Shown: positions 41,701 through 54,100 of the stretch, piece by piece
How positions within the stretch are numbered: position 1 is the stretch's first letter
Layout of the letters: each line of letters opens with the position of its first letter
From: Pseudoflavonifractor_A sp022772585
GTDB taxonomy: Bacteria; Bacillota; Clostridia; Oscillospirales; Oscillospiraceae
Length of the DNA stretch: 64,000 nt
NCBI RefSeq assembly: GCF_052065415.1
Contig: NZ_JBQHUB010000003.1
Coordinates: 89,107 to 153,106 of the forward strand
Reading direction: 5' to 3'
The notes under the pieces: generated by a model
Databases searched by the model: none
What the model was told of the DNA's origin: nothing
What the model saw: only the letters and a program-made list of their open reading frames with translations
Translations under genes and position numbers: made by a program

Positions 41701-42078
41701 CCACTGGTAGCCGGCGTAATAGGGATCGTTGGGCACAGCAGAATCGTCGGAGAGAGAGTCCCCATCTGCGGGTCTCCCGGCCTCATTTTCGGTGAAGAGC
41801 TCCACCAGATAGTTTGGCTCGATATACTCCACCAGCTCTTCCGGGATATCACGAGCTTCTTCCAAACTGTCCACTACGATGAGGCCGCTTTCAGAGCTGC
41901 TGTCCCCGCCGCCAAGTACATACAAGCTCTGCTGCGGTATCTCGTCTTTCAGTTTGACAATATATCCATCATATTCCAGATCGGTCGACTCGTCCCCGGA
42001 CAGCGCGTATGCGTTTGGGATCACCATGCATAAGCTCAGGACAAGAGCCATCCCCGCACGGATCTTCTTATGTATCAT
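38728..42078 (-). CDS. Secreted subtilisin-like (S8) serine protease
   Basis: 1,116 residues. It has a signal peptide (1-25), an inhibitor-like propeptide (about 35-100, YIVKLKDEIPQQSLYVLGG...) and an S8 catalytic domain with Asp152 (GFVDSGIN), His186 (YGHGTFSAG), oxyanion Asn277 (AVGNGG) and Ser347 (RGTSFAAPV). An InlB B-repeat-like segment ending FAGWYVDEDCTGDPV...LYAGW follows (about 410-475). Ig-like and uncharacterised beta domains run to the C-terminus. No SLH or sortase signal is seen, so it is probably released or wall-associated by other means. It sits between two SLH-protein genes and may process surface proteins, which is an inference from location. Confidence 0.92.
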   Translation of the reverse strand: MIHKKIRAGMALVLSLCMVIPNAYALSGDESTDLEYDGYIVKLKDEIPQQSLYVLGGGDSSSESGLIVVDSLEEARDIPEELVEYIEPNYLVELFTENEAGRPADGDSLSDDSAVPNDPYYAGYQWNLQTINAYEAYRQSLTGSGVKVGFVDSGINIEHEDVNANNISGANFNQDGLAYYQDTYGHGTFSAGIVAAQTNNSRGIAGIAPDVELHAYRIFSTKTTTTDAVVAAIKQAVKDGCQVINLSLGTSNSSTALRDAVAEAVASGAVVVAAVGNGGNAVTQYPAAYPGVIGVGSVDKGLEVSSFSQWNTSVDFTAPGDGVASLSNTDNSGYKLDITASSNRGTSFAAPVITGMAALALGYDKDITADGVFTLLQASAVDKGAEGYDTSYGYGVVDVAMFVEELTRDYTISYQLDGGTFPEWAVSTYNVKSDTVTLPAPEKADYQFAGWYVDEDCTGDPVKEIPAGSVGDLTLYAGWQTDLSTAVASVYVDGYAASLQEDGTFLAYFPYGADLSAVTADNIVVTPMTSTSTAGYPQRSEADSTIWQFTIRSAAPVVEKTYTIRLSTFPLHVKADATGQKGTAAPASLDGTRSAVSYEVQNVSAWFQYGEGGLPEEFAALAEMTDGTGTLNLEGNQLTYTPAAEDAGKIVTLTVRGSTGNVSTPDAVTVAITVAPLPTSNAVLITKTETFDPYTQETAEFMLTMYDNSVTAVKVGEIALSPEQYRTGSVSIDGSAALILTQDGVSALADGEYTVTISFDKSAPVVGKLTVARSEISCTAAYRAASMTLTDNIALNYKATVVVPEDVVIPYTVGSLFWTTEPQSYTVEDDPQLQIEKDGVNSDLYRYEDNTGYHVFTYDDIPAKQMNDTIYSVVYVLIDGRYFYSDPLEYSVAKCAMAVLNAAGYSAEFKTLAVDMLNYGAAAQSYFGYRTDNLANGSLTSAQKALGTSKNVSLTDGKTKYGTDSEEVKFSSVSLTLESAVWLNYKVSVAQRDGAVIDSVVLLYDDEFSGVTDWETRREANELKTAAMTLDGAIYSGSIQDIVAKELRKPYYAQVRVGYRNTENNTVTYAYSSVLKFAISDFAYAARQQGSSALKPLSEALMRYGDAAAAYFNSLH

Positions 42079-42116
42079 GACGCGGCTCTCCTTTCCGGTT
42101 ATTTATTTTGATACGG

Positions 42117-42151
42117 CAATCACAGGTGGGATAAAATCCCACCTGTGATTG
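42117..42151 (-). terminator. Hairpin after the giant surface-protein gene
   Basis: Perfect 16-bp stem (42117-42132 with 42136-42151) and 3-nt loop, 27 bp past the stop codon. The T-tract is poor. Confidence 0.65.
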
Positions 42152-42177
42152 CACGCGTTTCCTCTGCGGCACAGGAA

Positions 42178-45100
42178 TCAGTTGTTGCTTCCGGCCTTGT
42201 AAATGCGCTGGATGATGTGTTCGACAAAGCGCTTCAGCAAAGCGGAAACTTCGCCTCTTGTGGCCAAACCGGAAGGATCGAAAGACCCGTCCTCTCTGCC
42301 CTGGAGCAGGCCGCAGTCGGTCGCCCAAGAGCAGGGATCAATCGCCCATTCGGAGATTTGCGTTTGGTCGGTGTAACGGGAGAGATTGCCGCTGCTTGTC
42401 GTTTCCTCACCCATGAGTCGGGCGAAATGATAGAGGATCTTCGCCATTTGTTCCCGCGTGACCGGGTTGTTGGGTCTGAAGCTGCCGTCGCCGTAACCGG
42501 AGACAATGCCGTTATCCGCCGCCCACTCCACATAGGCGCTGCACCAGGAATTTTTCTGCACATCGCGGAATCTGGAGCCGTCATAATTCGCCGTATCCAC
42601 ATTTGCCATCCGTCCCAGGACCGTTACAAACATGGCTCTCGTCATCGTCAGATTGGGAGAGAACACATTTTCGCCAGTTCCTTTGAACAGTTCGCGGGCG
42701 GTGACAAAGTCGATATACGTCTTTGCCCAGTGGCTGTCAATGTCGCTGAAGTGCTTGGCGTTGTTGACCAGAGCATAGTCGCCGGGTTCCAAAGCCAGAT
42801 AGAGGACTTTTTCATTCTCTACCATACACCAGGGGACAATATAGGTGCTGCCGTCTGCTGTGGTGCAGCTGACCACGATACCATCGTCTGCGATGCTCAA
42901 ATCGCTCGGCACGCTCAGAAGCAGGCTATTGACCGAATCACCGCTCTCCAGCGTTCTCTGGGGGATGATGACGATGTACTTCTCGTTTTCGATCACCACG
43001 TCATCCGCCTGGTTCTTTTTGATGATCTCGGCCTCTTCCTTCTCGGTGAAGGTTTCACCGCTGATGATGCTTCCGAGGCTGCTGCCGCCGCCTCCTCCGG
43101 AGGACGAAACCGCTATGACCAGCGCGGCTTTATAACGGGCAGGATCGGCCGCGTCACGGACGACCACTTGGTACTGCCGTCCGTTGGTAAGTCCTGAGAA
43201 GTAGTTTGTGCTCTTCCAGTCGATCAGTTCGTTCTGGTCAATGAAGCTGCTGATGTCGGAGTTCTCGATCGCCGTGAGCTGCTTCTCCGCCTCATCCACA
43301 GCCTTCTGCGCCGCCTTATATTCCTCGGATTCGGTATCCGTGATGGAATCACGTGCCTCCTTGGCACTGTCAAGATCCTTTTGAGCCTGTGCGACCGCCG
43401 CATCCTTCGCCGCCTTGGCGTTGTCGTTTGCTGCGGTTCTGGACTCTTTGATGAGTGTAGCGATATCATCGTAGCCCGTCATCTCAGTGCCGTTCACAGA
43501 GAATACAATGTACTCATACTGCTCCGCGCCGGTAGCATTCACCGTAATACTGCTGGAAGTCGTGGTCGTGGTGAAGTTCACGCTGTGGTCATTGACGGTC
43601 AGTTTGCGGATTAGATAGTCCTCCTCTGTGCTTTCGGCCGGGTTGGGCGTATCCACCGCGTCTCTGACATAGAGGCAGTAAACGCCGGGGGCGAGATCCT
43701 CAAAGCTGACGCCGCCCAATTCCGTGCTCTTCCAGTTCAGTCCATCGGCAAAGGCTCCGAATCCGTCGGTCTTTCCATTGTAGTTCTCCGCGGACGGGAT
43801 CAGTGCAAGCTGATAGACATTGTGGATGCCGCCGGCGTCAATGCTGTCATAGCTTCCGCCCATCAGCTTGGAGGCATCAATGGAAATGCTGCCGTTGTCC
43901 TTGGCATTGTTTATGGCTGCGTTGACAGTGATGGCATCATTCTGCGCCATCAGGGAAATGCCTTCGATCTCCATTGTGGCATCCTGCTCGTTCCCCGCGC
44001 CATCCACAGCGGTCAGCTTGTAGGAGCCGTTGTACAGCACCTGGATGGAGCCCTTCATGACGTCAGCGTTGTCGGCTGTAGCGATCACATAGTCGTCCAA
44101 CTTAATTTGGGCCAGTCCGGCGCTGCTGCTCTCGCCCTTGGTGGCGGAATAGGTAATGCTGGGCGCCGAAAGGACGCTCTCCGCCTCCACATAACCCAGT
44201 CTGATGCTGGGCAGGTCGCTGTTGAGCCGGTTCATCAGGAAGATCTCATTGGCGTACTTTCCATCCGATTCCGCAGTCAGCTTATAGACGCCATTCTGTA
44301 CAACGGGATACAGCGTCGTCTTGGGTTCCGCATCCCCGATTTGCACAGGCTCGACCTTCTCCCACACGCCGCGGGTCTCAACGGAAACGCTGCTCGCCGG
44401 AACGACCGTGGTCGCGTCCGCCGGAGTGTCCGTAATCTCCGGGTCACCGACGAGATTACCCTTTCCATCAACGGTGGTGACCGTCGTTCGCAGGACCCAG
44501 GTGGTCGGCACAGGGGCTTCCTCAGTGTCTTCCCCGGTTTCACCCGGGATCTCCACCAGCTCATAGGTGGTAGTGACCGTGGTTGTCGTGACCTGATAGT
44601 ACTCGAGTGTGGTCTCCGCATCCACGGAGTCGCTGCCAATCTTCGTCGAGACATCCAGATAGGCGAACTGGTCCTTTTTGAGCATGGCGTCATCCGCAAC
44701 CGCCGTAATGGGTTTATTGCCGCTGTCCAGATAGACCCAGTTCCTTTCCATGACCAGAGGCTCATCCGTAGCCGACACAGTGCTGTTGAACCAGTCTACC
44801 ATGATCGTGCGGCTGGAGGTATTGCCCGTAGTGTCCGTGGCACTGACTGCGAAGGTACCGTTTCTCTTCACCACCACGTCAAACTGACGGAAATTGTCGT
44901 TTGGCGCGCTGTAATTGGCCGTAGCCGCATTGCTGCTGCCGGGGTCGAGCGTGGCCTGGGCCAGGCCGTTCTCGTCCACGATATAAACGGTGACGGAGAA
45001 GCCATCGGGATATTTCGCAGGATCCAGGCTCGCCGTCTCAGGCATGATACGGCTGAAATAGATCTGCGGAGCTTCTCCGCCGACGTCAGGCATAATCGGC

Positions 45101-48100
45101 AGATTGCCGGCAAAATGCTCCACCATGTAGTCAAAGACGGCGCTGTCGCTGTTCACCCTGACCGTGACCCTGCGGGTCTTGTTGGCGGGGTTGCTGCCCA
45201 GGTTGATGGTGGCATAGCTGTCCTCGCCCTTGCCGCCTGTGGCGGTGAGGTTCTGCGTCTCCACGTCTTCGTCATTGCAGCTCACCTGGATGCTTCCGTC
45301 GAAATAGAGGTCGATGGTCTCAGCCAGGGTGTCGAAGGTGAAGGACGTGTTGCACATTTTTGCATTGGACGTATCACCCAGGTAGGGGACGGTGGTTTCT
45401 TCGCCGCTGCCCCACTGGGCCACAGCGCTCGGGAATACCCAGGCTCCGGATTCGTCCGTCTCGGGATCGATCTGCTGACCCCTGGCGTTATACCAGGTGA
45501 AGCGGCCGTTGTCCTTGAAAATATTGACGCCGCTGCCGGCCTCAGTGACCGTGTAGGAGATGTCCACCCAGGCATTGGTGTTCTTGTCCGCTACGCGGAT
45601 GATACCGCTGCCCTCGTCGGAGGGGCTGAGAACCAGGTAGCCGTCCGCGCCGGTGCCGCTGGAGCCCATGTTGTAATACAGAATGCCCATGTGGCTCTCA
45701 TTGGTCGCCTGTGCCTGACAGTTAAGCTCGTTGACCTCGATCACGGGCACGGTCTGCTCCGTGGTAGTGACGGGCAGCGCCAGGCGCATGGTGGTGCCCA
45801 GCGGGATGGTCAGCTTCTTGGGAGCGGAGAAGAAGCTGGTGGGCTCCAGAGAATCGTAGACGGCATTGTTGTCCGGCACATACTCATTGTCGAAAGCGGA
45901 GACAAGCAGGCCGTCGGCAGACAGGGAGCTGATGGAGGTATTGATGTCGAACACGGATACCACCAGATTCAAGCTGCCAGTGGCAGTTGCCAGGCAATAG
46001 GCGTCCTTGGGTACCAGAATGGTACCGGAGACGGTACGTTCGTTGCCTGCCTTCAAATCTCCGCCATCTTCACCGACCAGACGGAGGATACCGTTTTGCT
46101 TGTCATCGTCAGCGGATGCGGCTTCGATAGGAGTTTGATTGCTGATCTCAAAGCTGCTGTTGGTGATGTCCAGAGGCGAGTAGACCGCCTTCTGATAGTC
46201 GGTGTCGCCTTCCTTGACCTCCTCCATGGTCCGTCCGCTCTGATAGGCGAACTGGATGTACGGAGCCACGGCGTTTGCCGCACCGCGGTTGGTGACCTTC
46301 ATATCCACCCCGATCTTGACCATCTGCTCACTGCCGACGGTCTCGACACCCAGGGTGCTGAACTTCAGGTCTTCCACAGCCAGCTCAGGCTTGTTCTCGA
46401 TTTTCCGGGTAACACCGCCGTCCAGAGAGCTGTATTCGAGGGGAGAATCGACATATTCAGTGTCTTCGCTCACGGTGAAGTAGATCTCGCGTCCCACGAG
46501 ATTTTCCGGCAGCGCTTTGGTATAATCGCCGGTGCTCAACTGGGTGGTTACCGTCTGACCCACCGCGATGTTTTCGGTGATCTCCCACGTAAAGAGCTCT
46601 TCGCCAAAACCTTTGCCGCTTTGATCAGAGATGCACAGCTTCACAGTGATGGGATTTGCCTCGGAACCAAGCAGCGAGACGTCGCCGGTGTTTTTGAAGG
46701 ACACCACGGGACGCAGCCGCGCGCCGGTCACAAAGTTGGGAGACTCGAAGGTAATGCTGGCCTCGCCCACACTCTTTTCACCTACGCCGAAGGACAGGAC
46801 GTAGATGCCGGTGGTGGTGTCCATAGTACCGTCATCCTTGTACTTGCTGGTGACGATCTTTGTGCCCTTTTCGCCGTAGAACTCAGTTTCCTCCAGCTCG
46901 GTCTTGGTGCCCCGGGCCAGAATAACCAGCGTGGACTGATCCACTGTGCCGGCTGCGCTCTCCGAGTCTTCCGAAGTTTCGGGCGTCTTCGTCAGCCCCA
47001 GCGCCACTGCCAGATCACTGAAGGTGAAGGAGGTCATCAGGCCCCGTTCGTCCGTCTCATAGCCCTCCAGTTTGCCGTAGTAGGCCTGCTCGGTCTCCTC
47101 GGCGTTCCAGCAGTTGGCGATGGAGTCCTCATAGACCTGCATCTGGTTCATGGCCAGCATGCGGCCCTCGCCGAATTTCTGGGTGTTTGCGTCATACTTG
47201 GATACATAGATGGCGTTGTTGGTGGTATAGGGAACGGTGCTGGTGTACACGGCAGAGATGTTGCCGTCGCCGTCCACGCCGATGTCCATGCTGCCCCGTC
47301 CGCTGTTCTCCTCTGTGGGGGCAAAGAAGGGAATGATACAGCCGCTCCCCTGATCGGGATCCGTGATGGATGCCAGACTCGTTTCGGGGACCACATAGGC
47401 CATGCCGTTCATCTCGAACATCAGGAACAGGCTTACCGTGTCATCCAGAGCCTTAACGAAGCTCAGACTCTCACCGAAGTCCTCCTCAGTCCCGGTCAGC
47501 GCGCCCAGTTGGCCCCGCAGGAACTTCACGGTGCCGAAGTAGGGGTCTTTGTGTTCCTCCACCAGTCGGAGACCGGTGCCGTCATTGTGGTAAACGCCGT
47601 CCTGGGAAACGCCGGTCGTACCGGTCAGGCTGTTGATCATCGCATCTCCGCCGCCGGATTCGTTCAGATCCACCAGGGTGCGCAGCATTTTGGCTGTCTC
47701 CAGTGTGACCGCACCGGTGGCTGTGTTCACGCTTCCCTTCTGCAGATACAGCTTATGCACGTTGGCGTCGCTGTAACTGGTACCGTTCACGCTGGTCTCG
47801 GTCCGGGTGGCGGTATAGGCCAGATAGAAGGTCGTGTCATCCAGCATCACCATGTCCACGCTGGACAGGCGCATGCCGGCCTTCTCCCAGCCCTCCGGCG
47901 TCCAGCCGGTAACGACATTGCCACTTCCGGTCTGATAGCTGAAGAAGAACTGCGTGTTCTTGCCATAGACGTCATCCGTCGAGGTGGTATAGGCGTAGCG
48001 GAACGCCGCGCTGGGATCGCCCGAACCGGTGGAAAGGCCGTTTGCGTCGGTGCTCACATCACCCTTGCTGGCGTCGTAGTAGTCTTTCGCCTTGTCGGTG

Positions 48101-51100
48101 GCAGCTGTCTTCTCGTCGGAAGTATAATTGTTGCTTCGGGCGAAGAAGGTCAGCTTGCCGTCGGGACTGACAGAGGGCAGGAACTTATAGGCCCCGTCAT
48201 TCGCATCCGCTACCACCTCCGGCACTGTAAAGCCGTTTGTGCCAACGGTGAAGCTTGCCGTCTTGATCACCGTGTTACGGGCGGAATTCGCCAACAGCTC
48301 CTGGGTGCTCGCGGAGGCCGTGGCGTTGCCGGCATAGTAACCATACCAGGCATCGTAGGCAGCCTTCAAAGTCGAATAGTTCTGGTATTCAGCATCGTAT
48401 TTTTCCTTCGCTGCATCATAGGCAGCCTTGTTCGTTGCGTACTGCGCAAGCGCCTCAGTATGCGCGCTTTCGGCCTCCGCGTACGTCGCGTACGCATTAT
48501 TGTAATAATTGCCGCTCTCTGCATCCTGCGTATAAGCCGACTGCTGCTCTTCGCCCAGTGCATCGAATTCATCAGCGGTCAGATAGTAATCCGTTTGCTT
48601 GGGCGCAGTGGGTTCTGTAACACCCAGCGTCGGCTCCACCGGTTTGAACGCCGCCTCTTCATAATTGACGTTGTTCATATACACCGTCGCGTCATTGCTG
48701 TCGGTGTAGCTGGGGCGATATACATCTGCGTCCGGCATCGTGGGCTTGGTGCTGCCGTCCGCGGCAGTTTGCGAGGCATAGCTCACCCAGGAGACATAGA
48801 TCGTATTGCCGTTCACCTGACCGGAGAAGTCCAGATCGCCGGTGTTATCGTTGTCCACGACAATATAGGCGGGCTCGGTCCCCCCATCCACGGGGTTCAC
48901 CAGACCGATATTCTCCTCCGCACCGGTATTCTGAATCTTAGACAGCACCAGCATGTTGGAGTCCACGGCATTCTGGATATTTTTGGGATCCCGGCTGATG
49001 GTATAGAGCAGGTAGTTTGCATCGCCCACGGTCAGCAGCTGATAGTCCGCGCCGGAGCCGAGGCCCTCAGCCAGACGGAAGGCGTCGCCGGACGAGGAAT
49101 AGCCGGAGATCTGGAAGGCATTGTCCGCGAGATTTTCGGGATCGAAGGCCAGAGCCTCGATCTCATCCATGACCTGGTCCGCGTACTCAGGCCCGAAAAT
49201 CTGCTGTGCGGTGAAGGTGTTGGCAGGAATGGTGATCTTGATGCCGGGGAAGCCTTCATCCTCATCGTCCAGTCCGTAAGTAGCTACGTCCGTAGTCTCG
49301 TTGAAGGCATACCACGCAAATTTCCAGCCGCTATGCTTGAAGCCATCTTCTGAGCCATCATCACCGCCACGGTTCATATCATATTCCTTAGAATAGTCGA
49401 TGCCGAACTGGATCATGTCCATTTCAAAATTGAAGAGCAGGAGTACCACGCGCACGCCGAATCCGGCCCGGAATTTGAAGTTGTCAAAACTGAATGGCTC
49501 AACTTCGCTACCACCAAAGGCGGACACCGTATCATCACTGCTGACCAGGCTGGCCGCAGCGCCCATCACAGAGACGGAAGAAGAGGAGGGGTCACGCAGA
49601 TTGGAGCCCTTCGTGGCGGCGTTGTTCTGCCGGGTGAAGAAGGACATGGTGATGGAGATACTGGCCTTAAAATAGATCTCAGCCTTCAAACACTCCACGC
49701 CGATGCCGGCGCCCACTTCCATGTAAGCGCAGGGGGTCAGGGACAGGCCGGAGAAGTAGGTATCGTTGCGGATTTTCTCAATGGCCACGATCGTGTCCAC
49801 TTCCGCGCGCTCGTCGAGAACCGTGATCCGCACAGGGATATCAAGGCTTTCGGTTCCGTTCACCTTTTCATCCAGCATGACCAGCACAGGCTCGCTGCCG
49901 TCAGACCGGATGTAACCGAGACACTCCCAACTCGTTTCGTCAGAGCCGGTTTTCTTCTCGATTTTCAGCGTGCCGCTAAAATACGCGTTGAAGGCGTCGC
50001 TGTCAGAGATAAACTCGATGCTGCAGCCCGGAGCGCCATTGGCCACCTTCTTGCCGGACGCGCCGTCCTGGTCATCGATTCGCCATTTCTCCTCATTAGT
50101 ATTCTGTTTCAGCGTATATTGATCCGTACTCGATGTCAAGTTGTTGATGTCGATATACCCGAGGTTATGTTGGGCGACTTCCACCACCTCGCGCTCATTG
50201 ATGACGCCGCCGGCAGCCTCCAGGCTGACGCCCACCACGACATAAGCATAGACAATGGGGCAGACGCCCAGGCGGACCTCTTTGCGGTACTCGAACCCGA
50301 ACTGGAGGAAGATCATCGCGCTGGTAAAGTGATAGGTATTGTCAACGGGACTGTACTTGAACATGACAGTGACGTTGAAGGCCAGGCTGAACTCCTTGCT
50401 GGAGCTGTGGAGCAGCTTGTCGTTGTACTGGGGCTTGCCAGTCTTCGGGTCTTTCACGATATGGCCATTGCTGTCCTTCTTCATCATCCGATGGGACTGT
50501 GCCGACTTGATAGACTGCCACTGTTCGCCCTTGGGGTTCAGATTATCCAGGATACCCTGGGCCTGATCAATGTTCTCACTGACAGGATTACCCGTCTCCC
50601 ATTCGGCCTTGGTGTTCTGGATAAAGGAGTGCGTACTTAATTTTTCGTTCGTCTGGCTTTTCGTGTAGTAGTCTTGCTCCTTTTTGCAGGAAGCCAGAGG
50701 CACACCGATGGAGAAGCCTATCTCATCGCCGTCTATGATGAGAGTAACATAATCCGTAACCGCGAAACTCATGGAAGGCAGCTCAATACCCATGTCCATG
50801 TTGAACTCCGAGAAGGCGCTGCTGCTTGCACTGGAGTCGAAGCCCTGATTGCTTCCCGCGTCCGGACTGGTCATGACGCGCAGGTTGCTTCCGTCCGGGA
50901 CGGTCTTGAATCCGGCGGGGTTAACGGAGTCCACGCTGATTCTGTATTCTCCGGATTCGATGGTCTCGTCAAGGGTGGAGACATCTGCAGAGCCCGAGGT
51001 GCGCAGGTCGTGGCTCGCGTGGATCTGCTGCGTTGTCTCAGACTGGGGACGGATACACAGCGCCACCGTGTCGTTGGGATTGAAGCTGCCCAGATAAAGG

Positions 51101-54100
51101 TTGGTCTGCGCTGCGTCATAGCCGCTTGAGTAGTTCCCACTTTTATCCTCATCGGCCACAGGCAGCATGTCGCCGTAGAGGGGGTCGCTGATAAAGACCG
51201 CCGCGGGATCATGGAACTCATAGAGCAGATTGCCGCGGTAGTCCGTGGACCAGTCCTCCCGCAGGAACTTGGCGTCGACCAGGTACCAGTTGGGGTGTAT
51301 TTTCTGGATTTCGGAGGGCGGGAGCTTACTTTCTTGTTCACCATCATCTCCATCATAGATATAAGTGGGGGTGGGTGTTCCGCAGTCGCCGCCCAGAGGA
51401 ACGTCCACGGTCTCCAGGGAGTTGGCGACCGCGCCGAACATGAGCTTGCCGTCGCCGGAATAGGACCCCGCCGCATGGGTGATGACCGGCTTCTTGCTGT
51501 TGTTATAGACAACGGTCTCGGAAGTGTACTTGCCGCTGTCAATGAAGCGGAAGCCCTGCATCTCCTTGCTGAGGGCAGAAAACGCCGCCGAATCCGTGAT
51601 AGAGGTGACAAAAGAGGGCAGGATCTGTGCAGGATCATCAGATTTGTACCCCGCCGGGACAGAGAGGCATCGCGGGGTCATATTGTAGTAGAATTTCAGG
51701 AAGTGCTGCACAGGCTGTCCGTCAGCACCAAAGACGGGGAGGAACTCAGTAATGTTGTACTGATCCTCGTCCAGGACCTCCACCAGCACGTCATAGACTT
51801 CGACTCCGTCCTTGACCACAGGCGTAAGAATGAACTGGTTTGCATCCGTCAACTCGCCATCGATCTGGCCGTTGCCGTTGTAGTCGATGTAGTGCTCAAT
51901 ACGGCCGATGGACAGGGTCATGTCGCTCTCCACGGAGACATAGTCGGAGGCGTAATAGGTAAAGGTAAGCTCATTCATGCCGAACATGCCCATGCTGATG
52001 GGGATAAGGGCATCGCCTGCGTACGCTTCACCGTTAAAGAGGATCTGATCCGTGTGAGGCAGGTGGAAATTGATGTATTGGAGGTTCTCGACAGTCCCGT
52101 TGGAGGTCACCATGGTAGACGTATTACTAAACTGGTCCGCCGTCAGGTACTTCGTTTCGGTCTTGAAAGGAACCGTGTAATTTCCGCCCTCCATTTTTGG
52201 GGTCTGGCTCACCTTATAGGAAAGTTCAATGCTCGCGTTTTGAAAGAATTTGTCCACGGTGTTCTGGATCTGCTCAGTGTCCAGATTGCCGTCCTCGGTC
52301 CGGGGAACGGAAGGGGCCACATTCACATTGATCTTCTGCACGCGGTTGAGGACCACGTTGACCGTGTAGTCGTCACTGGTACTCAAATCACCGCCACTGG
52401 CAAAAGTCAGTCCATTGGAACCCACAAGCTTCAGAGTGGCGCTCTTGTCATCCCCCACCGTACCGGTGTTGACTATGTCGCCCGCGCTGTTGGTGAGGTA
52501 TAGGGGAGTTTTGCCGCTCTCGGTGGGGATGTACTGATAGCTGGAATAAATGGGACCCGACAGCGTCAACGTGGTGCCGACGTACACATTTCCAGATTGA
52601 TCCACGCCGCCAGCGCCGGACGCCACGGAGATCGAGGGCGCAATCGCCTTGTACAGACTCGTGCGCTCCGCCGCGGTGATGGTATCGTCATCCGCCGTGT
52701 GGACCAGGTATTTGATATCTCCCGTCAACACCCGGCGCGCTGCCTCGGCCTTCATATAGATGGAGCCGCCGGCATCTCTGGTATCAGCCCAGCCAACATC
52801 CTCGGAACCCATGGCAATGAACAGGCCCTTAGCCCCCCGGACAACCGGAATTGTTTTGTTCACATTCGAGTATGTTCCGGCCGATCCTCTTTTGACAAAC
52901 TCACTGGTGCCGCTTATCACGTCCAGAGAGTTTCCCGATGCGCTATTGGTCAGGCCCACCGAGCTGGTCGTGTGATACTGATGTAAGGAATTGTTTTCCG
53001 TTTTGCCGCGGAATATGGCATACACATTGGTGAACATCTGGTCGAAGTTTTCAACGGTCTGCTTGTTCCACTTGAGGTATTGATTGTTCGATCTGCCAAC
53101 TGCGCCGGAATACCGGCCCATATAGCCGTCGGACTGTTTCTTTACCTGATCATAATTATCCCAGCCGTTGTAGGACAGGCCCTGGGTATCGTTGACGATG
53201 GCACTGGAGCTGAAAGAACCATCCAGCGCCGCACGGTCGGTCCAATGGGTGCTGATAGGCATGGTGGTACGGTTGAAGTTCAGGGTCGCGCTGAGATCAT
53301 AGGTCAGCGCGCTGACGTCGCCGCTTCCCCCAAAGGAGAAACCCACATCCGCGCTTTCCTGCGTCACAGGCTGGGCAATCACCGTATCGCTGCCGGAGGG
53401 CGCAATGGCCCCTGTGGGCTGGGTATTGCCGGACACGTCGTCCGCCTCAGGGGTATAGAGCATGGTGGCCAGATTCGGCGTTTCGCTCTCGCCGCTGTTG
53501 TAAAGCTTCACCCGGGCTGTACCCTTGCCCTCGACCACAGCGCTGTTGCCGCCGCCGATGGGGTTGTCCAACACCACGGTAAAGCTGAGGTCGCTGTCCT
53601 CCTCAGCGATGACCTCGCCGTTGTTGATCAGAGGGATCTCGATGGTCATCTCATCCATATCCGTGGAGAAGTAGAGCTGCCCCTCGGTGTAGGAATAGTC
53701 CTCGCCGGCGACGGCGGTGCCGTCTTCGGTGTGGTAGTCCACCGAAGTCACATATTGCAGCGCGCCGGTGCGGCACACGGTCAGTTTTGCCGTCCCCGCG
53801 GCCTTGTCCACGGTGATATCGGTGGTCTCAAAGGCGAAGAAGCTGGGCTCCTGCTCCTCGTTGTCCTCGATGGAAATTGCCAGAGTGTTGGCGGTATCAT
53901 ACAGTTCGCCGCCCTTGCAGGCACTGATACGCAGAGCCAGCAGCTCCACGTTTTCCGCCTCGTCGTCATCCACGGGCAAAATCCTGATTTCCTTGACCGA
54001 CTCGCCCTCGGCGAAGGTCATGGTGAATTCATAGGTGCCGTAGGGGGCGATTTCGTACTTCTCGGGATCCAGAACGCTGAAGCTCTTCTCCGGGTTGCGC

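Noticed and set aside
43822..49353. Plus-strand open frame of 1,843 codons
   Set aside because: It runs opposite the giant surface protein, whose signal peptide and SLH domains are unmistakable. The antisense frame has no recognisable domains.
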